This document shows positions 50,069 to 59,295 of a stretch of 64,000 nt of DNA, one piece after another. The notes beneath the pieces are model-generated. The model was given only the letters and a program-made list of their open reading frames with translations. It was not told the DNA's origin and ran no database searches. The translations under genes were made by a program, and so were the position numbers. Each line of letters starts with the position of its first letter. The first letter of the stretch is position 1. Origin of the DNA: Bradyrhizobium viridifuturi (lineage in GTDB: Bacteria; Pseudomonadota; Alphaproteobacteria; Rhizobiales; Xanthobacteraceae); the NCBI RefSeq assembly GCF_001238275.1, contig NZ_LGTB01000019.1:62001-126000 (forward strand), written 5' to 3'.

Positions 50069-50545
50069 TCATGCGCGCTCGCCAGGTTCCTCACCGTTCT
50101 CCAGCCTGCCGCGCAGCGTCGTCACGACGCGGCCCACGGTTTCGATGTCCTTTACGGACAGTCCGTCGGAAAGGCGGTTCACCCAGGGCAGTTGCAGGCG
50201 CATCGCCGCGTCGAAGGCTTGCCGGCCCTTGTCGGTCAGCACCACGAGCTGGGCGCGGCGATGATGCGGATTGGTCTCGAATGTGACGAGCCCGTCCCTT
50301 TCGAGGTCGTTGACGATCCGCTGCACGTTCTGCCGGGCGGCGCCGAGGTCGCGCGCCAGCCACGCCACCGGTTGCGGGCGCTCGGCGGTGACGATGGCGC
50401 CGAGGATCTGCCAGCGGGCGCTGGTCAGCCCGAGCCCCGCCACCAGCCGGTCCCCTGATGTGAACAGCAGGCTGTTGAGCCTGAACAGGTCGAGGATCAG
50501 GCCGCTCAGGGCTTCACCCGCCGGCGTTCGCTTGGTCTGGGGCAT
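50069..50545 (-). CDS. MarR-family transcriptional regulator
   Basis: 158 residues, standard MarR length. Winged helix: SARWQILGAIVTAERPQPVA, WLARDLGAARQNVQRIVNDL, and a wing with NPHHRRAQLVVLTDKGRQAF. It is divergent from an ABM-type monooxygenase gene, with a perfect inverted repeat in the shared promoter that is the likely operator. MarR dimers typically repress such genes until a phenolic or oxidant ligand binds. The ligand is unknown. Confidence 0.92.
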   Translation of the reverse strand: MPQTKRTPAGEALSGLILDLFRLNSLLFTSGDRLVAGLGLTSARWQILGAIVTAERPQPVAWLARDLGAARQNVQRIVNDLERDGLVTFETNPHHRRAQLVVLTDKGRQAFDAAMRLQLPWVNRLSDGLSVKDIETVGRVVTTLRGRLENGEEPGERA

Positions 50546-50564
50546 TTGTCACCATAGGGGTATA

Positions 50565-50582
50565 TTGACATCATAATGTCAA
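50565..50582. promoter_or_regulatory. MarR operator candidate: inverted repeat
   Basis: TTGACAT-CATA-ATGTCAA, perfect 7-bp arms with a 4-base spacer, 20 bases upstream of the MarR start and 60 bases upstream of the monooxygenase start. A partial half-site (TGACATCAT) recurs at about 50607-50615. Size and position fit a MarR dimer. Confidence 0.7.
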
Positions 50583-50641
50583 ATAGATATGTATCCATCA
50601 GATCGAAATGACATCATAGCACCATATCAACGGAGCAAGCC

Positions 50642-51010
50642 ATGCCGCATATGCGCCCCCTGGACCCCGCATTCCCGATCGACCGCCAGCTCGCGGTCGA
50701 GGCCACCAACGTCGTGCTCGTCAACCTCTTCACGCTTGATGCGGCCGACGAGGACACCTTCCTCAGGGCTTGGCAGGACGACGCCGCCATCATGAAGCGG
50801 CTGCCCGGGTTCATCTCGACCCAGCTGCACCGCGCGCTCGGCGACAGCCCGGCCTATCTGAATTACGCGGTGTGGGAATCCACCGCTGCCTTCCGTGCCG
50901 CGTTCATGAACCCGGAGTTCAGGGCCAAGCTGTCGGCCTATCCCGCCTCGGCGCTGGCATCGCCGCATCTGTTCCAGAAGGTCGCGGTGCCGGACATCTG
51001 CGTCGCCTAG
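50642..51010 (+). CDS. antibiotic-biosynthesis-monooxygenase-domain (ABM) protein
   Basis: 122 residues from ATG 50642 with GGAG seven bases upstream. ABM dimeric barrel: TNVVLVNLFTLDAADEDTFL, RAWQDDAAIMKRLPGFISTQ, LHRALGDSPAYLNYAVWEST and AAFRAAFMNPEFRAKLSAYP. Cytoplasmic, no signal. Members such as YgiN act on quinols without cofactors, while others degrade heme; the closest role here cannot be chosen. It is divergent from MarR, so probably derepressed by an aromatic or quinone signal. Confidence 0.9.
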   Translation: MPHMRPLDPAFPIDRQLAVEATNVVLVNLFTLDAADEDTFLRAWQDDAAIMKRLPGFISTQLHRALGDSPAYLNYAVWESTAAFRAAFMNPEFRAKLSAYPASALASPHLFQKVAVPDICVA

Positions 51011-51026
51011 AGCGCGGCAACATCAA

Positions 51027-51057
51027 GTAGCAACCATCGTGACTTGATGGTTGCTAC
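51027..51057. terminator. 12-bp perfect hairpin between convergent genes
   Basis: GTAGCAACCATC, loop GTGACTT, GATGGTTGCTAC. It lies between the monooxygenase stop (51010) and the stop of the small membrane protein (51076), and probably terminates both. Confidence 0.8.
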
Positions 51058-51075
51058 GGCTGCGTCAAAGATCGC

Positions 51076-51366
51076 TCAACCGTGGATCGCCATGAGAACA
51101 GCGAGCGTGGCGACCCCGGTCAGGAAGGCGATGTCCAGAAATCGCAGCGGCGCTTTTGGACGGTGACCGATCGAACCGGAAATGACGCAATAAAGGCCAT
51201 AGCCCGCGCCGAGAACGACAAACGTCACCGTCTGCTTGAACCAGAATGTCACGATGACCGCTAAGTCATCGCCGTCGTCTTGGACATAGGCGCCCAATGC
51301 GAGCACCGCGCCGATCGCGTAGAACAGTGCCAGCGTTGTCGTCAGTGATTTGGCGTCGCGGGACAT
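51076..51366 (-). CDS. small membrane protein with three predicted helices
   Basis: 96 residues with three hydrophobic segments (TLALFYAIGAVLALGAYV, FVVLGAGYGLYCVISG, FLDIAFLTGVATLAVLMAIH). No charge or motif suggests transport. It lies downstream of groEL and beyond its terminator, on the same strand. I cannot name a family. Confidence 0.7.
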   Translation of the reverse strand: MSRDAKSLTTTLALFYAIGAVLALGAYVQDDGDDLAVIVTFWFKQTVTFVVLGAGYGLYCVISGSIGHRPKAPLRFLDIAFLTGVATLAVLMAIHG

Positions 51367-51401
51367 CGGATGATCCCTACAACTGCATCGTAAGCAAATC
51401 G

Positions 51402-51433
51402 CAAAAAAAGAAGGCCGCCCGGAGGCGGCCTTC
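51402..51433 (-). terminator. Rho-independent terminator of groESL
   Basis: On the minus strand GAAGGCCGCC, a four-base loop, GGCGGCCTTC and seven T's. It lies 29 bases after the groEL stop. Confidence 0.93.
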
Positions 51434-51461
51434 GATGTCGATGCGGAGGTGCAGCGGGGGC

Positions 51462-53105
<1,644 letters not shown>

Positions 53106-53160
53106 TGATTTGAACTCCTGGAATGTGTCTGTGAATTGCTTGCCGCTGGGTTGATGCTCG

Positions 53161-53295
53161 TCATCGCCGGGTCGGAGCACGAAGTGCGTCTTCGTACGTC
53201 GTGACCCGGCGATCCATCGCCCTGGCAGGATTCTCTAGAAGTGTGATGGATGCCCGGGTCGTCCGGCGCGATCGCGCTTTTGCCCCGGGCATGAC
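53161..53295. repeat. paired palindromic element in the groES-groEL intergenic gap
   Basis: ATCGCCGGGTC (53163-53173) pairs with GACCCGGCGAT (53203-53213). A second stem follows: GATGCCCGGGTC (53249-53260) and the partly complementary CCCCGGGCATGAC (53283-53295). Both sit between groES and groEL and would be transcribed. They resemble the REP-like elements elsewhere in the window and may protect or attenuate the message (inference). Confidence 0.75.
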
Positions 53296-53330
53296 AGGGG
53301 AGGGCGCGGCGGCCCTCGGAGTCCGTGGGC

Positions 53331-53627
53331 TTATGCCAGCACGCCCATGATGTCGGACTCCTTCATGATCAGGAGTTCCTGGTTGTCGAGCTTGACCTCG
53401 GTGCCCGACCACTTGCCGAACAGCACGCGGTCGCCGACCTTGAGGTCGATCGGGATCAGCTTGCCGGCCTCGTCGCGGCCACCCGGGCCAACGGCGACGA
53501 TCTCGCCCTGCGACGGCTTCTCCTTGGCCGAGTCCGGAATGATGATGCCGCCCTTGGACTTCTCCTCGGCATCGATGCGCTTGACCACGACGCGGTCATG
53601 CAGGGGGCGGAAGGTGGATTTAGCCAT
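53331..53627 (-). CDS. groES: 10-kDa co-chaperonin GroES
   Basis: 98 residues. MAKSTFRPLHDRVVVKRIDA, the flexible mobile loop EEKSKGGIIIPDSAKEKPSQ, GEIVAVGPGGRDEAGK and VGDRVLFGKWSGTEVKLDNQ identify it. It caps the GroEL cylinder as a heptamer. First gene of groESL; a CIRCE element lies about 107-133 bases upstream, in the leader region. Confidence 0.98.
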   Translation of the reverse strand: MAKSTFRPLHDRVVVKRIDAEEKSKGGIIIPDSAKEKPSQGEIVAVGPGGRDEAGKLIPIDLKVGDRVLFGKWSGTEVKLDNQELLIMKESDIMGVLA

Positions 53628-53733
53628 GACGTTCCCTCTTAAGGTCCTCTTGGAGGCTCGGTTTCAGGTCCGGTTCATCGAGACCGGGGTTGAATGCCGG
53701 CCCGGTCGGCGCAGGGCAGGACGCCCGGCGCAT

Positions 53734-53760
53734 TTAGCAATCGTGGTGCAAGAGTGCTAA
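53734..53760. promoter_or_regulatory. CIRCE element upstream of groESL (HrcA operator)
   Basis: TTAGCAATC, nine bases, GAGTGCTAA. It matches the CIRCE consensus TTAGCACTC-N9-GAGTGCTAA with one mismatch in the left arm. HrcA repressor binds it and releases on heat shock. Its presence means this groESL copy is HrcA-controlled rather than only sigma-32-controlled. Confidence 0.93.
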
Positions 53761-53864
53761 TTGTGGGCCGGGAAATATGGCTTGGCGCTGTTTCTGTCAA
53801 GCAAACGGGTTAAGGCCTTGGTGAGGCCAATATAGGATGGTGGACCAGAAACCAAATCGTAGCG

Positions 53865-53889
53865 ATGACGTAATTTTGTCAGACGTCAT
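53865..53889. promoter_or_regulatory. ATGACGT...ACGTCAT inverted repeat upstream of a lipoprotein gene
   Basis: ATGACGT (53865-53871) and ACGTCAT (53883-53889) with an 11-base AT-rich spacer, 68 bases upstream of the lipoprotein start. The ACGT core with symmetric flanks is typical of dimeric activator or repressor sites; the protein is unknown. Confidence 0.4.
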
Positions 53890-53956
53890 TGCTCCGTCTT
53901 AAGTTTTACGCTTGGCTGCATGACGGGTGCGGCCGGGACATAGTCGGGGGATACAT

Positions 53957-54475
53957 ATGATCATGTCACTCAACGCGCGATTGGTCGCACGGTTCGCGGC
54001 TGTTTCGGCGCTGACGACACTCTTGGGAGCGTGCGGCAGCATGAGCCTGCCGTCGTTGTCGTCGAACCCCGAGCCGGCGCCTTCCGAACCGGGGGTCGCC
54101 CCGGAAATGCCCGCGTCGATCCGCCCCGACGAGATCGTCGGCCGCTGGGGTCTCGCCTCGTTCCAGAATCCCGCCGACCGCGCCCGCACCGAGGCGGCCG
54201 CGCGCGGCCAGTGCAAGCAGCCTTACGTGATCGGCGCCGGCCAGAACGGCGGCGTCATCATGCATCTGGCCGACCAGGCCACCCCGCAGGAGCTGCGGCT
54301 GAAGGGTTCCCCGAGCGGCAAGAACTATATCGGCCCGCCCGGACCGGTGCCCGGCGAGCAGGACCGCGAGATCATCTCGTTCGACGGAAGAGTCCTGATC
54401 ACCCGCTTCGTCGACAAGGACGCCGCCACCCGCTACGGCAACATGGTCTACGTCCGCTGCGCCCCGCGGGCGTAA
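53957..54475 (+). CDS. putative outer-membrane lipoprotein
   Basis: 172 residues from ATG 53957, with GGGGG six bases upstream. The N-terminus has a lipobox: VSALTTLLGACGSMSLPSLS, in which Leu-Gly-Ala-Cys is cleaved before Cys. A Pro/Ser-rich linker (SNPEPAPSEPGVAPEMPASI) follows. The rest reads PDEIVGRWGLASFQNPADRA, QCKQPYVIGAGQNGGVIMHL, GEQDREIISFDGRVLITRFV and GNMVYVRCAPRA. The WGLASF and D-x-x-ITRF strands suggest a compact beta domain, as in many alphaproteobacterial envelope proteins. Function is unknown. Confidence 0.82.
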   Translation: MIMSLNARLVARFAAVSALTTLLGACGSMSLPSLSSNPEPAPSEPGVAPEMPASIRPDEIVGRWGLASFQNPADRARTEAAARGQCKQPYVIGAGQNGGVIMHLADQATPQELRLKGSPSGKNYIGPPGPVPGEQDREIISFDGRVLITRFVDKDAATRYGNMVYVRCAPRA

Positions 54476-54524
54476 GGGCAAGGCTAGTCCTTCCGTTCAT
54501 CCTGGAGCCGCATCGGCAGTACAC

Positions 54525-54550
54525 CTCTCCCCTTGTGGGAGAGGTCGGAT
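54525..54550. repeat. dispersed palindromic repeat related to the 40.9-kb element
   Basis: CCTCTCCCCTTGTGGGAGAGG then TCGGA. The short arms CTCTCCC/GGGAGAG and the downstream TCGGATTGCATCCG match the element at 40936 with small differences. It lies between convergent genes. Confidence 0.6.
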
Positions 54551-54710
54551 TGCATCCGCGCCACCTTCTTCCACCAGGGAGAAGGAAAGGGGTTCTTTGA
54601 CTCAATCAGATAAAACCGCCGATCCCGACGGTTTTGTACCTCTCTGAACGACGGGGACACGAATCCGGCTTGCCGTTTGCAACCAAGACCGTGACACACA
54701 AACGATCGCC

Positions 54711-54974
54711 CTACCGCCGCACCCCGACGCGATTGACGCCGCCGTTCATATTGCCGCCCGCGTTATGCCGGACTGCAGCGCGCGCCACCGGACGGGGCCT
54801 GAGCACGACACCCGCCCGCGCCACGCAGCCGCTCGGATAACCGACATAGGTGCAATAAACGACGGCGTTGGCCGGCGCCGGAGTGAACGCGACGGTTGCA
54901 AACCCCAACATGAGGCTGGCTGCAATTCCCGCAAACGTCGCAGCCTTGATCGAAAGAATGTTCGTCACACGCAT
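54711..54974 (-). CDS. small secreted basic protein
   Basis: 87 residues. Signal peptide 1-37 (MRVTNILSIKAATFAGIAAS to PANA). The mature part is short and Arg-rich (VARAGVVLRPRPVARAAVRH, NVNGGVNRVGVRR) with two Cys (YCTYVGYPSGCVAR) forming a likely disulfide. It resembles the small C-Y-V-G-Y-P-S-G-C proteins of Bradyrhizobium that have no known role. The start Met has no distant alternatives. Confidence 0.7.
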   Translation of the reverse strand: MRVTNILSIKAATFAGIAASLMLGFATVAFTPAPANAVVYCTYVGYPSGCVARAGVVLRPRPVARAAVRHNAGGNMNGGVNRVGVRR

Positions 54975-55176
54975 GGCAATCCTCCCTCATCGCACGCGAA
55001 CCGAAAGGTTCTGGAGCCGCTTAAGATGCGGTCCAAGCCATCATCGGCCAGCCATGAGATTGGTGGTGTTGACGTAAATCAACGGCCGGTGCGTCGGCCC
55101 GTGAGGTCGATTTGCCCTGCCAAGAATGAGGGTGGCTCACCGAGCCCTCCCTCATTCAGTGATGTTTGCAGCGACT

Positions 55177-55677
55177 TCACTGACAGACGTACATGTTGCC
55201 GTCAGACATCTTTGTCATCGTGCCGGGCTCGCAGCCGATGCCATTCGCGGCCTTGTAGTCCGCCCATCCGGTATAGCCGTAGTACGGGCTAACCCCGTGA
55301 TAGGCCCGGGCCGGATAGTAAGGCTGGCCAAAATAGGTATCGGTCTGGGCGGCATATGCATTGGTCCAATTGTTTGTGCCCCAGCCGGCATAGGCCGGCG
55401 CAGTCGCTGCGGCCGTAGCGACCGCTGCCGTGGCGGCGATGCCCGCACCGACCCCGTAATGCCGATATCCGTAGCCGTATCCGTAAGCGGCGCGCCGGGT
55501 GTGACGACGCGCAACGCCTGCGGCGCTCATCGGCGTCAGCGGTCGGCCGACACGCGCCTGGGCGCTTTCGACCGACGCCGAAACGCCGCTCTGTTCGGAC
55601 CAGGTGATGGAGAACAGTGTCGCGCAGGCGAACGTCGAAAGTGCAATTGCAGTATTCCGCACAATTCCTTGCGTCAT
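55177..55677 (-). CDS. secreted Tyr/Gly/Ala-rich protein with C-terminal Cys pair
   Basis: 166 residues from ATG 55677 with GGAG nine bases upstream. Signal peptide about 1-30 (MTQGIVRNTAIALSTFACAT). The mature region has a Tyr/Gly-rich segment (YGYGYGYRHYGVGAG), an Ala-rich helix (IAATAAVATAAATAPAYAGW), and an end with GCEPGTMTKMSDGNMYVCQ, whose two cysteines form a probable disulfide loop. It resembles exported small proteins of rhizobia often annotated hypothetical. No enzymatic motif. Confidence 0.72.
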   Translation of the reverse strand: MTQGIVRNTAIALSTFACATLFSITWSEQSGVSASVESAQARVGRPLTPMSAAGVARRHTRRAAYGYGYGYRHYGVGAGIAATAAVATAAATAPAYAGWGTNNWTNAYAAQTDTYFGQPYYPARAYHGVSPYYGYTGWADYKAANGIGCEPGTMTKMSDGNMYVCQ

Positions 55678-55719
55678 GTTCGATCTCCAGCTTTGAGTAC
55701 TCCAGTGGCTCCGCCCCAA

Positions 55720-55872
55720 TCAGTGATTCGGCAACAAGGCCCACGCGATCAGCGAATGCAAGAACCCGCCGCCGATCGCCGCGGCCCGAAAGACAGCCTC
55801 GCGCTGCAAGTCCGAGATAAGCCGGCGTGAAGCTCGTCTGACTGGGAGCTCAATCGCGCGCCTGAACAGCAT
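55720..55872 (-). CDS. possible 50-residue protein with C-terminal hydrophobic segment
   Basis: A frame that runs from about 56034 to 55720; if real, ATG 55872 (MLFRRAIELPVRRASRRLIS) would be the start. Its C-terminus FRAAAIGGGFLHSLIAWALLPN could be a membrane helix. There is no clear SD, and the frame could be fortuitous. Reported as weak. Confidence 0.25.
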   Translation of the reverse strand: MLFRRAIELPVRRASRRLISDLQREAVFRAAAIGGGFLHSLIAWALLPNH

Positions 55873-56292
55873 GCGCCATGTTTCAGCATGAAGCTCTGCG
55901 CGTCGAATGAGCGCGCCGCGTATTCTCAACTTTGTGCTGAGTGAACGTAAACACCTTGTGTGGGCAATCGGAATGAACCCGGAAGCCCCGTGCGACCGGC
56001 ACCCAATACTGGCTTCCGGCAACTGCATGATCATTTCCTTCGCGCGACAATATGCTTCCCCTCTGCGGCGAATCTGCCAGCAGATTGGATGTCGTCGAAG
56101 CAGAAGCTTTGACTGATTTGCGGCGCGATGCCGTTGACTTATGTCAAGGACATGAAGTTTTCGGTACCGATCACGTGCGCAAGAAAGCGGTGTTGCGGAT
56201 GATGTACGGCTCGGCGCCGTGTCGATCCGTGCCCTCTAAAATGAAAACGCCGGCTCAAGGGCCGGCGTTTTCCGTCTTGGATCCGACAAATC
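55873..56292. other. gene-free region upstream of the Tyr-rich gene and downstream of cheZ
   Basis: 420 bases. Apart from the terminator of cheZ (56243-56272) I see nothing firm. Part of it (55900-56040) stays open in frame with the weak small gene. Confidence 0.4.
56243..56272 (-). terminator. terminator of cheZ-like gene
   Basis: GAAAACGCCGGC, loop TCAAGG, GCCGGCGTTTTC. It lies 21 bases past the minus-strand stop, with T-rich flank on that strand. Confidence 0.9.
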
Positions 56293-57078
56293 TCAGTTGA
56301 ACATCGCGTCGATGTCGTCCTGCGAGGCGTGGCCGGCGTCGCCGTCGAGCTTCGGGCCGTTGAGCAGGCGGGCATCGCCCTCGCGGGTGTCAACGATCGG
56401 CGGGGAGTGGGTCTTGATCGCGTCGACACCGCCCCAGATGTTCATCATCTCGTTGATGTGCTGTTCGATGAACTTCATCGTCTGCATCACCTTGCTGATG
56501 CGCTGGCCGGTGAGGTCCTGGAAGTTGCAGGCCTCGAAGATCGAGACCACGCGCTCCTGAATGTCTTCGCTGAGCCGCTTCTGCTGGTCGGGCGTGACGT
56601 TGTTGGCGAGCGCGGTCGCGGCCTGGTCGATCGCCTCGACCGCTTCGAGGATCTGCTGGGTGGCCTGTTCGGTGCCGCCGACCACGGCGCCAAGCTCGCC
56701 ATTGACCTTGGCCATCTCCTCGCCGTTGAAGCTCTTGCCGTGCAGCACGGCGATCTCGCGCTTGGTGCGGCTGATCGCGTCGTGGATCAGGTCGAGCTCG
56801 ACCTTGAGCTTCTCGCACTGTTCGACCTGTGCGCGGTAGGTCTCGAGCAGCGCGTGGGTCTCGGCGACTTCGCGAGCGACCGCGGCATCGACGCTGTCGC
56901 CGCTGCGCTGCGCCGGCGTTGCGGCCATCTGGGCGCGGATCGAGCGAAGCTCGGCCATGATCTCGCGATGCATCGGACCGAGGTCGGCGCCGCCGGCCGC
57001 TTCCGGCTCCGGCATCACCACCTCACCCATCGCCTGCTCGACACGAAAACGCTTGCGCTTCACTGACATGATTTTCAT
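56293..57078 (-). CDS. cheZ: protein phosphatase CheZ
   Basis: 261 residues from ATG 57078, with AAGGGG six bases upstream. The long helical hairpin (about 60-200) has EVAETHALLETYRAQVEQCE and LDLIHDAISRTKREIAVLHG, and the catalytic region EACNFQDLTGQRISKVMQTM (Asp and Gln of the CheZ active site). The C-terminus AGHASQDDIDAMFN is the conserved CheY-binding tail (D-D-I-D-x-M/L-F). It dephosphorylates CheY-P and ends tumbling or reversal signals. No other che genes are in the window, so it acts on a distant system. Confidence 0.93.
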   Translation of the reverse strand: MKIMSVKRKRFRVEQAMGEVVMPEPEAAGGADLGPMHREIMAELRSIRAQMAATPAQRSGDSVDAAVAREVAETHALLETYRAQVEQCEKLKVELDLIHDAISRTKREIAVLHGKSFNGEEMAKVNGELGAVVGGTEQATQQILEAVEAIDQAATALANNVTPDQQKRLSEDIQERVVSIFEACNFQDLTGQRISKVMQTMKFIEQHINEMMNIWGGVDAIKTHSPPIVDTREGDARLLNGPKLDGDAGHASQDDIDAMFN

Positions 57079-57379
57079 TCCCGCCCCTTTACTGCCGTCC
57101 GTTCTAGACAGCGCGGATTTAACGTCAGGTTCACGCCGGAGCAGTTTGCGCCGAGTGCGTGCAATCGCGGCGCTACCGGCGATTAACCATGTTGCCGCGG
57201 CGTTCACGCAAAATAAACGCTACCGGGCAAAACCGCGCCGCATTGCCGACGTGGTGAATCGAAACGGCCGATCCGTTTACCAAACCGATGCGGTTTTCAT
57301 TGCTTATTGACCACGTGCAACGGCGCAAGTCGGCGCCCTCGCGCATCACGTCACGACGAAACCAGTACAGAGTACGTCG
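57079..57379. other. divergent cheZ / L,D-transpeptidase promoter region
   Basis: 301 bases, moderately AT-rich near 57180-57310. No operator recognised; no gene supported. Confidence 0.4.
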
Positions 57380-58188
57380 ATGTTCAGGAAAACCACGCTT
57401 GCGCTGCTCGCCGGCGCGTCTTCTCTTATTGCCGTTCCCCACCATGCCATGGCGATCGACGCGTCGCTCCGCCCGAGCCCACCGTGATCTACGCCAACCA
57501 GGGCGCGCCGCAGCCGCCGATGCGCACCGCCTATGTGCAGCCGCAACGCTCCAACATGGGCGGCGGCTTCATCGAATTCCTGTTCGGCGATGCGCCGTCG
57601 TCGCAGGGTTATGCGCCGCAGCCGATGTATCAGCAGCAGCCGGCCTATTACGGCAATCGCCAGGGGCTGCCGCCGATGGATCCGCAGCAGCAGATGATCC
57701 GTCAGCAGCAAGAGGCGGCGGGCGATCCGACGCAGCGTCCGTTCGATCCGCAATATGAAAAGCAGCTGGTCGACTATCACGGCAAGGAAGGCGCCGGCAC
57801 CATCGTCGTCGATACGCCGAACAAATTCCTCTATCTGGTGCAGGGCGACGGCCGCGCGCTGCGCTACGGCATCGGCGTCGGGCGGCCCGGCTTCACCTGG
57901 GCCGGCACCAAGACGATTTCGGCGAAGAAGGAGTGGCCGGCCTGGACGCCGCCGCCGGAAATGCTGGCGCGCCGTCCCGATCTGCCGCGGCACATGGAAG
58001 GCGGCCCGGAGAATCCGCTCGGGGCGCGTGCGATGTATCTCGGCTCCTCGCTCTATCGCATCCACGGCTCCAACGAGCCGTGGACGATCGGCACCAACGT
58101 CTCGTCCGGCTGCATCCGGATGCGCAACGAGGACGTGATTGATCTCTACGGCCGCGTCAATGTCGGCGCCAAGGTCGTCGTGATGTGA
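57380..58188 (+). pseudogene. L,D-transpeptidase (YkuD), frameshifted at the signal peptide
   Basis: From ATG 57380 the signal peptide MFRKTTLALLAGASSLIAVP, then HHAMAIDASL, stops at a TGA near 57487. One added base between about 57450 and 57475 joins it to the frame PPEPTVIYANQGAPQPPMRT, which continues to 58188. A Gln/Pro-rich linker precedes the YkuD catalytic domain (about 150-269): GTIVVDTPNKFLYLVQGDGR, SLYRIHGSNEPWTIGTNVSS, and the catalytic SGCIRMRNEDVIDLYGRV with Cys and upstream His. It cross-links peptidoglycan or attaches lipoproteins. The break is likely a sequencing deletion. Confidence 0.88.
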
Positions 58189-58210
58189 TCACGGCCAACG
58201 CGTGAATCAA

Positions 58211-58239
58211 AAACGGCCGCTCGATCCGAGCGGCCGTTT
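58211..58239. terminator. 13-bp terminator hairpin
   Basis: AAACGGCCGCTCG, loop ATC, CGAGCGGCCGTTT. It lies 22 bases after the transpeptidase stop and 24 bases before the end of the convergent DUF2076 gene, so it probably acts on both strands. Confidence 0.88.
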
Positions 58240-58263
58240 GTCGTTCAGGCGATGCGCACGCGC

Positions 58264-59102
58264 TTACGCATAATCGCTGTCATTGTCTCCGCCGCCGTCG
58301 AAACCGTCGTCGTCATTGTCGAAGCCGTCGGAATCGTGGTCGGTGTTGTAGTTGTCGTCGTTGTTGTTGTTCGAGGCCTGGTCGAACAGGCCGGCGCGCG
58401 AGCCGCTGTCGCGGTTCGAGCCGATGTCGTTGACCCCGGCGTCACGCGCGAGATCGCTCGACGACTGGTCGCCGCCCCAGGGACGCGAGCCGCCAGTGAG
58501 GCTGCCGGCATCCGCCAGCGACTGGTGGCCGCCGCCGCCCATCATGCCGCGGATGCTGGAGAGCAGCAGTCCGCCGCCGACCACGCCGGCCGCGGCCGCA
58601 GCCGCGGTGCCGAGGAACGAGCCGCCCCCGCCGCCGGGCGCGCCGCCGCCGAAAGCCGGGGGCTGGCCGAATTGCGGTTGTCCGTATTGCTGCGGCGGCT
58701 GGCCGTAGGGCTGGCCATAGCCGCCGGCCTGCTGCATCGCCTGGCCCGAGTTCCAGACCGGGCGGCGCCCATGTCAGGCGCGCGCACCGGCGGCACCGAG
58801 CCGTGCGGCTGGCCTTGTCCCTGCCCGAAGATCGCATCGCGCATCGAATCGAGGAAACCACCTTGCTGCAGGGCTGGCTGCTGCTGGCCGGCCGCGGCCT
58901 CGAGCTCCTGGATCCGGTCATGGGCGCGCTTCAGCGCCTCGTCCTGCACCAGCGCGGTCTGCACCAGTGCGTAGACCGCATTCGGCGCGTTGCGCAGGCC
59001 CTGCATGATCGCGGACATGGCCTCGCTGTCGCGCGGGGCATTCTCCAGCTTGGCGAGCCGGTCGAAGAGATCGTCGATCAATTGGCGTTCTTGCGGTGTC
59101 AT
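58264..59102 (-). pseudogene. DUF2076 family protein, frameshifted
   Basis: Starts at ATG 59102 (MTPQERQLIDDLFDRLAKLE), with GGAG upstream. N-terminal helices (1-75: RNAPNAVYALVQTALVQDEA, RIQELEAAAG) are the DUF2076 signature. Near 58765 one base is missing; with it, APVWNSGQAMQQAGGYGQPY continues into GGGGSFLGTAAAAAAGVVGG and the C-terminus. The latter is Gly/Gln-rich, then strongly acidic: NNNNDDNYNTDHDSDGFDND. It may be a secreted or periplasmic stress protein, but no function is known. Restored length is about 279 residues. Confidence 0.82.
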
Positions 59103-59221
59103 GGCGTTCTCCATCGCGTCGATCGAATCGGCGCGCCCGAGATGTAGGATGGGCTTTGTGGCGCAAGGAGTGGGGGCGTGAATTAAATTTCTGTATGCGA
59201 CAATACGACCTGTGAACCTGA

Positions 59222-59273
59222 AGCGTTTTCGAGCGAAGCGGATACCGGTTCGCGTGAAGAAGACGCGCCAAAA
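59222..59273. repeat. dispersed palindromic repeat, copy 2
   Basis: AGCGTTTTCGAGCGAAGCGG, ATACCGGTTCGCGTGAAGAA, GACGCGCCAAAAC. The same family as copies at 45395 and 61202. It lies in the DUF2076 / glycan-gene gap. Confidence 0.85.
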
Positions 59274-59295
59274 CCGGCGTCAGGCAGGTGTAACT

